A stretch of DNA of 11,646 nt from the NCBI GenBank assembly GCA_003024985.2, contig PXIH01S0001353.1. The stretch is one strand, 5' to 3'. This DNA is from Euperipatoides rowelli (lineage: Eukaryota; Onychophora; Udeonychophora; Euonychophora; Peripatopsidae). Both the position numbers and the translations under genes were made by a program. Positions within the stretch are counted from its first letter, which is position 1; every line of letters starts with the position of its first letter. The notes under the pieces were generated by a model, which worked only from the letters and a program-made list of their open reading frames with translations, was not told where the DNA came from and did not search any database. Of the stretch, positions 1 to 9,013 are shown one piece after another.

Positions 1-50
1 CTGTATATATATATATATGTCGTATTTTAGAGTCAGAGTTTAGTCTAACC

Positions 51-660
51 CAGTGCTTTTGAAACTATTTTAAGTCGGAGACTGGCAATTCTTTTAAAAA
101 TTTGCTAGGAACTAGCAGGGCTTCCCTTTATAATATGGATCATTCATCCATCACCCCCCCCCCCAAAAAAAAAAAAAAAATATGAATGAGTTTTTTTGGG
201 GGACTAGTTTTTTTTCAATTTATAGATTTTAATACATATCAAAACACAATTGACAAATAAGGATACTACAAAGAAACTACCACAATACCAAAAAGACTGA
301 ATATATATAGCAAATTTATACCAAGCAACTATAATCAATAAATAACATGAAATGCAAATAACTCAGTGTAAACATATTTATTTATATATTTAATGCAACT
401 AATAAAAATAAACTTTTATCAGAGTCCTATAACTGGCTTGTTAAACCTTTTAATGTGATGGATGAACTTACTTCTTTTTTGTGATCTTATGTATTCATGG
501 TTCAATTTTGGAGAGTGCCACACATAGTGGAGAATGTATATTTAAAACATTCTTGTATTTTGTCTTAATGACACTCATAGTTGAAAAGCCAGTCTCACAG
601 AGGAAGCTTTTCATGGACCGGAAACAGCTAGTCTTGGGACCACCACTTTGAGAAGCGCTG
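51..660. mobile_element. hAT-like miniature transposon with perfect 8-bp target duplication
   Basis: The ends are CAGTGCTTTTGAAACT at the left and CAGCGCTTCTCAAAGT (reverse complement) at the right, matching the hAT terminal style CAGnGnTTCTCAAA. Both ends are flanked by GTCTAACC (43-50 and 661-668), an exact 8-bp duplication. The 610-bp interior has no transposase frame, so the element is non-autonomous. It carries C11A16 (154-180) and T7G5 (191-202) tracts. Confidence 0.88.
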
Positions 661-669
661 GTCTAACCT

Positions 670-1420
670 ATCTAAAAACCAAACTGCTATTTGCATCTAT
701 AGATGATAAGAGAAATAACACAATTTAGGCAAGCTTTTTCTCCCTCTCAACCTTTATACAGTTGCAAATTTAAGTTGAGATAAAATTTCTTGTTAAGACA
801 TCCTAGGTTAATCCAGAGTAGGTGGCACATCTATCCTATCATACATCATAATATGATCATACCATATATGGGCATTGAAAAAACAATAATATCTGGAACA
901 GGAACCGTAAGTGCAGCCATCTTGAAAAACAGTAAGTGACATCATATCCAGTTATATAAATCCTGGAAGTGTGAAGGGCCTAAACAGAAAGCGGGTAAGG
1001 CATAAATCAGGAAGTGTCTCATAATGCACCATGATTATGGACAAAGCAGGAAGTGGAGGAACCTAAATCAGAATTAGAAGTCACATGATAGGAACCAGAA
1101 GTGGAAACAGCAAATGACATCATTTCTTGTTCCAGAAACCCCCTTTCCCATGACACCTCCATGGCTATTCATAGTCATGACCATCATACCTTGAGCCCCT
1201 ATGTTGTTTTTTTTAAAAATGTTTCACCCCGATGGATGAAATGACCTTTATTTACAATATATACATTTATTATATTATTGTTTGTTTACAATGCCGACTT
1301 GCAATATAAACTGGTAACATAGTAGATTCTCCATACTGTGGTGTGTTCTAGTACCAACCTCCAGGGAAAATCCATTTTTGAGCTTAAGCTAGCTAATTCT
1401 AATAGAAAATGAGAGAGAGA
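670..1420. other. Non-coding stretch with a diffuse GGAAGTG-containing repeat
   Basis: No gene is seen here. From about 890 to 1140 there are recurring words: GGAAGTG at about 966, 1011 and 1050, GAAGTGG near 1097, and AGTAAGTGACATCAT near 931 against AGCAAATGACATCAT near 1108. This suggests an old, degenerate internally repeated element of unknown class. The remainder is AT-rich. Confidence 0.35.
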
Positions 1421-1573
1421 AAAATCCTCGGTGCGTACTGATGGTGAAACCATCCTGGGAAGACCCGGTGCATACCATTTTCAAGCACCGGGTCTGCCCA
1501 GGATGGAACCATCGACCTCTTATATGCACTAGCTCAACAGCAACAGCCTAGACCCACTGGGCCACCAGAGCTG
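1421..1573 (-). mobile_element. tRNA-derived SINE with a terminal hairpin
   Basis: On the minus strand the head reads GCTCTGGTGGCCCAGTGGGT. This contains a pol III A box (TGGCCCAGTGG, complement at 1553-1564) and is followed by a B-box-like GGTCGATGGTTCCATCC (complement at 1501-1517), the usual layout of a tRNA-derived SINE. Downstream, arms 1451-1471 and 1485-1505 pair at 20 of 21 positions around a 13-nt loop. A T-rich and CT-rich tail follows. Octopus SINEs of tRNA origin (OK, OR1, OR2) are known, but I cannot assign this copy to one. Confidence 0.7.
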
Positions 1574-1863
1574 TACATTTTTCTTCTTCTTTCCTTAATG
1601 CGTATTTTAAGAAATTTTCAGAGCTACCTAAAATTAAAGTCACCCTATTTTAAAACCCTGAATATGGGAGAGAGAAAAAATAAATTTTATAAAATAAGTT
1701 TTTTAGGAAAGGCAAGGGACATTTAATTGTAGATAACAGAAACAGGAAAAAAAATTTAAGTATATTCAAATTCTTAATTTTAGAACTGCCAAATGAGACA
1801 TTTTAGAACACAAAATTTTTCCGAGTTGCTTACTATACAACAGGGGCTTCCTCATCCCTCCTA

Positions 1864-1937
1864 CACACGCATATGAGCATTTATGTACGCACCACACTAC
1901 ACATGCATCTGCATGCACACATGTACACACACACACA
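1864..1937. repeat. Degenerate CA/TG-rich microsatellite
   Basis: A mixed run of CACACG, CATGCATCTGCATGCACACATG and a final (AC)n tract. Its cysteine-rich minus-strand reading frame is an artefact of TG-type repeats. Confidence 0.75.
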
Positions 1938-1957
1938 TTATTAATCATATAAGCTTC

Positions 1958-2032
1958 CTATCAAATCAAAATTGGTTCAGCAGTTTTGGAGTAAAAATTC
2001 CAATCTCCTTATAACCCGTTCCCCCAAAAGGC
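1958..2032. mobile_element. Possible retroelement tail fragment
   Basis: The words AAAATTGGTTCAGCAGTTTTGGAGT resemble the conserved GGTTCAGnnGTTTnGGAG segment in the 3' regions of many invertebrate LINE/SINE families. It is short, has no borders and shows no coding, so this is only a similarity of motif. Confidence 0.3.
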
Positions 2033-2307
2033 TTAAAGATCTGTTGACACATATAAATCATAATATTGTAAAAATGAGAAGAAACTAAAGAATGACACAA
2101 AATTTAAATATTTTGCTCTATTAAAAGCTAGTTAAATACAATGGGAATTGGTGTAATATTTATCTTTGTGGACCTGGTTTTGAATTTTCAAATAAAGATC
2201 ATTAGGGAGTGGTCACTTTGTCTATTTCACCAGCTAGAAAAGATAAACCTTTTTTCATAATATATATATTATCAATAACGGAAACTTCTTTTCTTGTGCA
2301 TGTTACA

Positions 2308-2577
2308 ATATTCAGTAAGACGCTACAGCACTAGCACTTAATAAATTTTCTTTATTCTTTTATTAAATAATCACACTGTTAATTTATTGTTTAGATGGGT
2401 CAAGATCTTTCAAATTAAGGTCAATTTCCTCAGGACCCCTGATTGTTGCTTCATGTAATACTTGGGTTAATTTGAAAGATCTTGACCCATCTAAACAATA
2501 AATTAACATTGTGATTATTTAATAAAAGAATAAAGAAAATTTATTAAGTGCTAGTGCTGTAGCGTCTTACTGAATAT
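2308..2577. repeat. Long near-perfect inverted repeat (foldback/MITE-like)
   Basis: Arms 2308-2418 and 2467-2577 are 111 bp each and complementary at 110 positions, the only mismatch being near 2375. A 48-bp spacer (2419-2466) separates them. The outer ends read ATATTCAGTAAGACGCTAC. The flanks are AT-rich, so a target duplication cannot be fixed. There is no coding capacity. The two arms are nearly identical, which means either recent insertion or ongoing conversion between arms. Confidence 0.93.
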
Positions 2578-2646
2578 ATATTATCCAATATAAATAAAGA
2601 TATACAACATTAATGTTTTTGTTTCACTGATTATTCTGTTTAATTC

Positions 2647-2652
2647 TTTATT
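2647..2652 (-). terminator. Poly(A) signal AATAAA of the cysteine-rich protein gene
   Basis: A consensus AATAAA hexamer begins 12 nt after the TAA stop on the minus strand. A GU/U-rich stretch (ATGTTGTATATCTTT on the minus strand, about 2600-2615) lies 30-45 nt further, as expected for a cleavage site near 2620-2635. This predicts an unusually short 3' UTR of some 30-45 nt. Confidence 0.65.
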
Positions 2653-2664
2653 ATATAATTATAA

Positions 2665-2788
2665 TTATACGGAACATTGAAGCAAGGAAGCTAAATGTAA
2701 CATTCCGGTTCTATACTGCCTAGCGGCGGCTTCTCCGCAACGCCTCTTAATGCAGGTTGCAGGACAAGTTGTATACGATGGAAAAACA
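2665..2788 (-). CDS. Exon D, terminal coding exon of the cysteine-rich protein gene, with stop codon
   Basis: A strong acceptor, TTTTTTGTTATTTTTAG|T on the minus strand, opens the exon, and its first base completes the Asn codon begun in exon C. Forty codons and TAA follow. The segment reads VFPSYTTCPATCIKRRCGEA near its start and ends LLQCSV. It holds C-x3-C-x4-C and a last cysteine 20 residues later, two residues before the end, bringing the joined protein to 14 cysteines. The stretch IKRRCGEAAARQYR is basic. Base composition here is clearly more GC-rich than the surrounding AT-rich DNA (CGGCGGCTTCTCCGC on the plus strand), which fits real coding sequence. AATAAA starts 12 nt after the stop. 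The protein family is not recognised. Confidence 0.85.
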
Positions 2789-3648
2789 CTAAAAATAACA
2801 AAAAATATATTAGTTTAATGTATAACTTATAATTTGAAGATTTTTTTTGTTTTAAAAAAAACTAATCAGAATATTAAAAAAACAGCGATTAACATGTCAG
2901 GTAAAAAAAAATAATTTAAGATTAAGAGTAATGTTCTTAAATACTAATATTTTCACCAATACTTGTTAAATACTAAAAGTGTTGATTCCGCTGTCTAATA
3001 GTGTATTATGTTATTTTTAAATTTTAGGTTATTATAAACTGATAACTAGTAATATGTTCTAAAATTATTTTTCTTTAAATAAATTATCATCGCTGTGTTT
3101 TTTTAGTTTAAAGGTTGGCAGCCACCAAACCCCAATACTCTCTGTCCTCTAACTTATACATAATTAATTTTCTTCTGTGTTTTAGGTCATCCATCTAAAT
3201 TCTTCATCCTCCAAGTATCTTGACAATATATTTGTCTTCAAAAGACAGTTGTGGTAAGCTTTTTACTTATCTAATAAAGCACTCACACTATATTTTTCTG
3301 TTGTCTTGTTAATACATTTGGCATCACTTTTGTGAATAACTGTCATTTGTTACTTTGTATATCTAGTTTATTTCATCATCTATATCTCAAAGCTTAGTAG
3401 GTATAAAAGACCAATTCATTCTAAACCAATCAGATTTGCCATCACTATGCAGTGTGACAATGAGATGGGTTTGATTACCACTTATAACATCGTCTTTGAT
3501 ATTCGGCAAAATGCAACCCATTCTATGAGGAGTGTAGTTGATTTGCTTATTTGCATATAATTAGCATTAGTTAGCATAATTTTGCATATATAATGTGATG
3601 TCATCACAGAAATTGCCGAACATTTCCGAAGATTCCTGGTTGTTATGA

Positions 3649-4100
3649 CAGGGCTTCTTAAACTGTGGGACTTGACCCCATATGGGCTCACATAACTGAA
3701 TATGAGGGTCACAAAAAAATTTGGCAACAGTAAAAGATTTCTGAATTTGCAACATTTCTGAAATAGCCATAATCATACATCTACCATTGGTATTACATAT
3801 TTATGTGAATCAGCATTGCCGATTATGATGCTCTACATCCTGCAGTATTGAATATTCAGCCAAAATTTAATTCTTTATGTAAAAACAAACTAAGCAAATC
3901 CATCTCATTAGTATGCAAATTTGTTTTTGTCTTTAATAAATAGTAAAATCATATGTATATCAAATACTTGTTTTAAAATAAATTTCTTTATGATTTATTT
4001 TGATTTGTATACCTATTATATATACCTATATGCCTGGGGTTGTGTAAAAATTTCCCAAGTGAAAAGGGGTTGTGAATGAGAAAAGGTTTAAGAAGTATTG
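3649..4100. mobile_element. hAT-like miniature transposon in intron C-D
   Basis: The left end CAGGGCTTCTTAAACTGTGGG and the right end, reverse complement CAATACTTCTTAAACC, share CTTCTTAAAC in hAT style. Flanks TGTTATGA (3641-3648) and TGTTATGC (4101-4108) agree at 7 of 8 bases. The 452-bp interior carries GGGTCACAAAAAAATTTGGC and GGGGTTGTGAATGAG stretches near the ends and no transposase. Short frames overlapping it are spurious. Confidence 0.85.
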
Positions 4101-4381
4101 TGTTATGCTATAAATATGAAGTTACACAGGATGTTAATTATTAGACACAATCAAGTAGTACCAATTATGTCTTTAAATAAACAATTTATTAAATTATGTA
4201 TTTAGGAGGAATGTTGTTTTATGGAACAATATTCCAAAAAGTTTTTTTAATGCTGGTTTTGGTCACTTCAAAAAGAATATAGATGTTTACATTAATGTTG
4301 TTGCTGAAATCTAATTGTTTAGTAATGTGTGCATTACAATTCCTATGTGTTCTGCGGTGACCATGTATTTCGCTCTTAATC

Positions 4382-4407
4382 TTTTTTTTTTTTTGGGGGG
4401 GGGGGGG
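4382..4407 (+). repeat. T13G13 homopolymer junction
   Basis: Thirteen T are followed directly by thirteen G. It lies in intron C-D. The G run could form a G-quadruplex on the plus strand and is a likely sequencing or assembly weak spot. Confidence 0.95.
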
Positions 4408-4604
4408 AGATTTTTAATGTTGGGAATAAAATATGCTTTACATGATTTTTTCCCTTGGTTTTGTACCTATATGTATTTTTTTATTATTTGTTTTTTCTTT
4501 CTGTGTTTTTATTACTGTCTTTCATGTAATTGTTGTTTTATTGATCATTGTGCACGTTTGATGTAGTTGAATATTAATGAGAATTCCTCAAAACTGTACC
4601 TTAA

Positions 4605-4626
4605 GCAAATAAATAAATAAATAAAT
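4605..4626. repeat. (AAAT)n microsatellite
   Basis: About five units of AAAT in tandem within intron C-D. Confidence 0.85.
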
Positions 4627-4730
4627 TACAAACAGCATAGTCTAGATATTTGTTATAAATTAATTTAACAAATTATATCCAAACATTTTGTGAAGATGGA
4701 TTAATAATGTAAATATTGAATAATACTTAC

Positions 4731-4854
4731 TTGCAAAGAATTGGATCAGATGTATTTTTATATAGAGATAGAACAAATCCCTTTGGCTCCACTTCAAAAC
4801 GTGGCAGACAATTTTCAAAGCAAGTTTGAAGACAAAATCTGTTATTCGCCATTA
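4731..4854 (-). CDS. Exon C of the cysteine-rich protein gene
   Basis: The acceptor is TTTCTGTATTTATTGCACTTTAG|TA and the donor is GCAA|GTAAGTAT on the minus strand, giving 124 bp. The opening TA completes the Leu codon split with exon B. Forty codons follow, beginning MANNRFC and ending SDPILC, and the trailing AA is completed to AAT (Asn) by exon D. The exon carries four cysteines: a tight C-x3-C-x3-C cluster (CLQTCFENC), then one after 24 residues. KNTSD contains the only N-x-S/T sequon seen in the joined protein, which fits a secretory route. No stop occurs in the chosen frame, whereas a neighbouring frame is soon closed. This exon is too short to appear as a long ORF, and only the phase match with exons B and D exposes it. 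Confidence 0.87.
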
Positions 4855-5109
4855 CTAAAGTGCAATAAATACAGAAAAGTGAGATTATTAAAATAAATAA
4901 ATGGCAAAATCTATAATAGAGAGAGAAAAATAACTAAAATCCAATCCTTCTATTAAGGTAGTGAATGGCATTATGCTTTATACTATTTTTTAAGTGTATA
5001 TATATTGTCTTGCAGTACATTCACAGGCATACATACAAAAACAGATATAACATTTTCTTTTGATTTGATGGATATACTGTATAATTATCATTTTAATTCA
5101 CTGGCATAT

Positions 5110-5151
5110 CATTGTCCTAAATAAATATGGAATCCATAATTTAGGACAATG
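5110..5151. repeat. Short inverted repeat
   Basis: CATTGTCCTAAAT (5110-5122) is mirrored by ATTTAGGACAATG (5139-5151), a perfect 13-bp stem with a 16-nt loop. Weaker complementarity continues outward, with TGGCATAT against ATTACCA. It may be a decayed small foldback element. Confidence 0.7.
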
Positions 5152-5300
5152 AATTACCATATACAAATTATACAAATGTGGTGAGATATGGACAAAGCCA
5201 TGTAGAGATAAATCCAGGTTTGGGTAATACTGAGGATGTACTATTGATTGTTAAATAGGGACAAATTTACTTTTGTGTGCCGAAATTTATAACATTACTA

Positions 5301-5395
5301 ACCTTAACCCTTACCCTGAAACCTAACTCCAACTACATGTGAAATACACTTATGTATGAAATACACTATTTTCCAGCCCTATGATAATCAATATG
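5301..5395 (+). repeat. Dispersed repeat fragment, copy 1
   Basis: It shares CTTACCCTGAA(A/C)CCTAACTCC, then CCA(G/A)CCCTA(T/G)GATAATC, with 10408-10476. This copy has an internal direct duplication around TGTGAAATACACTTA and TATGAAATACACTAT, absent from the other copy. The repeat class is unknown. Confidence 0.55.
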
Positions 5396-5509
5396 TAATA
5401 TACACTTAAGTGTGAAATCCAATTGCAAACACAAAAAGAAGCCATCTTGGAACACAAAACTAAATTCTCCCCGTTAAATGCAACCAGGCTATATAAGAAT
5501 GACTTGAAG

Positions 5510-5529
5510 CCCCCCCCCCCCCCCCAAAA
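5510..5529 (+). repeat. C16A4 homopolymer run
   Basis: Sixteen C then four A, equivalent to T4G16 on the other strand, the same polarity of junction as the other tracts in this window. Confidence 0.95.
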
Positions 5530-6093
5530 GGGACATATTCTTCTGTCTGTGTAACTCCAACACATTTACTAATGTTTAATAATAATAATTCATTAAAAAA
5601 TCATATTGATGTTCGATGTTATAAATGAAGAAATATGGTGCTCTATATTGACACAATTTTGATACCAATAGATTTTAAAGGATAGTGTAAAAATAAATTC
5701 TCTCCCAACCAAGGAAATAAACTGGATTTTTTTTCATTATCTTGATCTTCTAACATAACATCATATAATTGTTTTGAAGGGGTGTACCTTAGCTCCTGTT
5801 CATATGAAAGTATTGGGACTAAACATAGTAGGAAGCTTATGTTTTATTGCTTAAGATGAAATAGTAACAGTTGGTATCTTAGAAGGGGATGGTGGATATG
5901 TAGGCTACACTCGTTTCACAGCAAATTTTGGGATTTTATTCACACCTACAAATGATTATTTTTTGTGCTTGTCATCTAAATTGGTAGACTCACCTCGTTG
6001 GGGTCATCTTCCTTCCCATATAGGTGCAAACATTCTTAGATTATTTTTTCTCATTCTAACAATAAGTATTTAATTACGGTACTTATTTAAAAA

Positions 6094-6229
6094 AAATCTT
6101 ATGAGAAATAAAAGTACTGGTTCAATGAAACATTAACCAATATTATGCTGAAAGAACAAATCTTATGAGAAATAAAAGTGCTGGTTCAATGATACATTAA
6201 CCAACATTATGCTGAAAGAACAAATCTTA
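6094..6229. repeat. Two-copy 64-bp tandem duplication
   Basis: Unit 6094-6157 is repeated at 6158-6221 with only a few substitutions (for example AAAGTACTGG against AAAGTGCTGG). The start of a third copy, AAATCTTA, follows at 6222-6229. It lies in intron B-C, about 110 bp from the exon B donor. Confidence 0.9.
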
Positions 6230-6337
6230 AGTAACTTTCGATAAACAGAATGCAGTGAAAGAGTTATATCAGAGCATACCAATTCCAACAGGATCCCGAC
6301 ATAACAAATTTTTGAGATCTAATAATCTTTTGCTTAC

Positions 6338-6468
6338 ATTGGATAAAATTTTCATCACATATTGAGTAAGTTGTGATATCAAATGCAAGAAGATATCCTG
6401 GAATTTCAAGGTCTTTTTGACAGGTCGGCCATTCGGATTTCACACAAGGAGATAGTTCATTTATTTGC
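6338..6468 (-). CDS. Exon B of the cysteine-rich protein gene
   Basis: The acceptor is TTTTTTCAG|G and the donor is CAAT|GTAAGC on the minus strand, giving 131 bp. The first base completes the Arg codon split with exon A. Then come 43 codons, starting QINELSPC and ending CDENFIQ, and one spare T that joins exon C as TTA (Leu). Three cysteines lie at spacings of 7 and 20 residues, with the segment PGYLLAFDITTYSIC between the last two. The open frame runs on into the introns on both sides, so the splice sites and matching phases (2 before, 1 after), not ORF length, define the exon. Intron A-B upstream is about 4.6 kb and carries the AGGTCA tandem array. The function is unknown. The even cysteine count of the joined protein suggests an extracellular, disulfide-bonded product. 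Confidence 0.85.
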
Positions 6469-6965
6469 CTGAAAAAATTAAAACTAAATAAATAAATATA
6501 AAAATTAAACAATAGTTTAAAAGTAAAAAAAAAGTAAATATTATTGAAGTAAAAGCTTTAAAGTATATGATGGGTAAAAATATACTTATATCAAAAAATG
6601 AAAAGTAACAAAAGGAATTACAGGAATATTAGAAAACTCACTTTCCACTAAAGATTTTTTTTTTTGTAATAAATAAATTTAAAAAAAATCTAAAAGAATT
6701 TACAGATGAAAAAGTATTTACAAATGTTGATAAAACATGAAAATGGATTAAAATGAAGTCAATATGATGATGCATTGAATTACTGTATAAAACAGGTTGA
6801 AATATCTTGCTGAGCTATAAATGTAATGGTGGGCCAAGTTTAAATATTTACATTTTATTTGACTTGGCATAAAAGCAAAGCAAAACATTTATGAAAGACA
6901 CCATTGTTCTAACTAAGAAACTGCATATGACAGCAACATGTCTGTAACATGATACAATGACAATA

Positions 6966-8670
6966 TTAGAGAGGTTGCAAGAGGGAGATCATGAGAGAGA
7001 CAGAGGTCACACAAGAAAGATCAAATGAAAAATATGTAACATGAGTGGTAACACAAGATGTCACATGAGAGAAGTCACACAAGAGGGGTTGCATGAGAGA
7101 GATAGCACAAGAGAGGTGCATGAAGGGGTCACATGAGAGAGAAAGGTCACACAAGAGAGTTTGCATGAGAGAGATAGACAGGTCACAAAAGAGAGTTTGC
7201 ATGAGAGAGAGACAGGTCACACAAGAGGTCAAAGATAGAGATATAGAGGTCACACAAGAGAGGTAAAAAGAGTGAGAAGTCATGAGAATTCATAAGAAAT
7301 GTCATGAGAGAGATCAGGCACAACAGAGGTCATGATAGAATTCATGATATAGAGAGATCAAGATAGAGTCATGATAGAGAGAAGTCATGATAGAGAATTC
7401 ATGATAGAGAGAAGTCATGATAGAGAGGTCATGATAGACAGATCACAAGAGAGTAAGGTCACAAGAGAGTGAGGTCACAAGAGAGTGAGGTCACAAGAGA
7501 GTGAGGTCACAAGAGAGTGAGGTCACAAGAGAGAGGTCACAAGAGAGTGAGGTCACAAGAGAGTGAGGTCACAAGAGAGTGAAGTCTCAAGAAAGTGAGG
7601 CCACAATAGGGAGAGGTCATGAGAGAGGACATAAAAGGTTATGAGACAGAGGTCATGAGAGAGTCTTGAGAGGGATTTTGATAGAGATGTCATGAGCAAG
7701 GTCAGAAGATAGAGGTCATGAGAGAGAAGTCATCAGAAAAAGAGAGACTGGTTATGAAAGAGCAAGAGGTCACACAAGAGAGATCATGTAAGAGATCGGT
7801 CATACAAGAGAGGTCATGAGAGAGATTGCAATAAGGTTGTGAGAAGTCACAAGTGAGAGTTAGGATAAAGAGGTCAGAAGAGGGGTCAGGATAAAGAGGT
7901 TTCAAGAGAGGTCATAAGAGACATCACAATAAAGGTCACAAGATAAATCACAAGAGAGGTCACAAAAGAGAGGACATGCAAAGAATGCTCATGAAAGAGT
8001 GAGAGGTCACATAAGATAGGTCACAAGAGAGGTCATGCAAAGATTGCTCATAAAAGAGAGAGGTCATGTGAGAGCTAGGTCACACAAGAAAGGGTAACAT
8101 GAGAGAGAGAGAGAGGTCACAAGAGGTCACTTGAGAGGTTGTGAGAGGTCACATGAGAGGTAATGAGAGGGTCAGGATGAAGAGATAAGAAGAGAGGGTT
8201 CAGGATTAAGAGGTTGCAAAAGAGGTCATGCAAGAGAGAACAAAAGAGACATTGCATGAGAGATAAAGAGGTAAACAAGAGAAATGACAAGTGAAGTCAC
8301 AAGAGAACTCAAGAGATAAAGGTCAGAAGAGATAAAAGTCATAAGAGATAAAGGTCTTAAGAGATAAAAGTCTTAAAAGATAAAGGTCATAAGAGATAAA
8401 AGTCATGAGAGAGAAAGGTCATGAGAGAGAAAGGTTATGAGAGAGAAAGGTCATAAAAGAGAGGTCATGAGAAATAGAGGTCATGAGAGATAGATATCAT
8501 GAGAGAGATAGGTCATGAGAGAGATAGGTCATGATAGAGATAGGTCATGAGAGAGAGGTCATGAGAAAGAGAGGTCATGAAAAAGAGGTCATGAGAGAGA
8601 TAGGTCATGAGAGAGAGATAGGTCATAAGAGAAATAGGTCATGAGAGAAAGAGTTAGGTCACAAGATAAG
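6966..8670 (+). repeat. 1.7-kb degenerate tandem array rich in AGGTCA and GAGA
   Basis: The array is built from units of about 16 bp of the form AGGTCACAAGAGAGTG or AGGTCATGAGAGAGAT. The plus strand is strongly purine-biased. The most regular block is 7456-7590, with AGGTCA at 7456, 7472, 7488, 7504, 7520, 7534, 7550 and 7566. A second regular block lies at 8510-8640 (starts at 8510, 8526, 8542). I count about 50 exact AGGTCA words by eye. The array has many indels and edge variants (GGTCTTAAGAGATAAA near 8350, GTCATGATAGAGA near 7370). Minus-strand reading frames through it are repeat artefacts. Confidence 0.92.
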
Positions 8671-9013
8671 CAACAATGCCCAATCTAAAAACTTACTCCT
8701 AGTTAAAAAATACAATTTTAAGATAATTATCCTCTAACTGCCCAATCTGCCAACATATGAAAATATAAATCACTTGTTTTTGAACTCTCAATACCTCCTA
8801 CAAGCAACATTTTGTAATGACAGTTCATTGAAGCCGAATTTACAGAAATTTATTGATCTTCTAAACTTATTATATGACTCTCATAAATAAAACTCAAAAT
8901 AATAACGATTATATCATTGGTACATGGAAAGTGCAATGCCTTAAAATCTTTCAAAATTTGAACTTACATCAATAAAATATTATATTAAAACAGTTATTTT
9001 GAGAACTCATAGC

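Larger units (their letters stand above)
2789..4730 (-). other. Intron C-D (about 1.9 kb)
   Basis: A phase-2 GT-AG intron that is AT-rich and holds no supported exon. It contains the hAT-like element at 3649-4100, the T13G13 run at 4382-4407 and an (AAAT)n microsatellite near 4606-4626. Stretches 2789-3640 and 4110-4380 show only simple AT-rich sequence to me. Confidence 0.8.
4855..6337 (-). other. Intron B-C (about 1.5 kb)
   Basis: A phase-1 GT-AG intron. It contains a short inverted repeat (5110-5151), a dispersed-repeat fragment (about 5301-5395), a C16 run (5510-5525) and a 64-bp tandem duplication (6094-6229). No further coding segment is needed, since exons B and C join in frame directly. 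Confidence 0.8.

Noticed and set aside
1421-1573. A functional tRNA gene
   Set aside because: A and B boxes are present, but I cannot fold a complete cloverleaf with a paired acceptor stem, and the long hairpin and tail fit a SINE better.
3482-3776. Two overlapping minus-strand frames of 81 and 69 residues
   Set aside because: Both run across the border of the hAT-like element at 3649, lack splice or start support and have no protein-like features.
4315-4566. 83-residue plus-strand frame with a glycine run and many F/C/Y residues
   Set aside because: It is a product of the T13G13 run and T-rich intron sequence, on the strand opposite the supported gene.
5301-5335. Telomere-like CCTTAACCCTTACCC words
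   Set aside because: The words are degenerate, short and repeated at 10408 as part of a dispersed repeat, with no regular TTAGGG array.
5350-5565. 71-residue minus-strand frame with a glycine run
   Set aside because: It spans the C16 run and a dispersed repeat, and exons B and C join in frame without it.
6966-7283. 105-residue minus-strand frame with repeated LSCVTS/LLCDLS motifs
   Set aside because: It is the translation of the tandem array. Its periodicity follows the 16-bp DNA unit and the same applies to the 67-residue frame at 7702-7905.
7456-7590. CRISPR array, because of regular repeats
   Set aside because: The units are contiguous at 16 bp with no unique spacers, in an evident animal-type intron.
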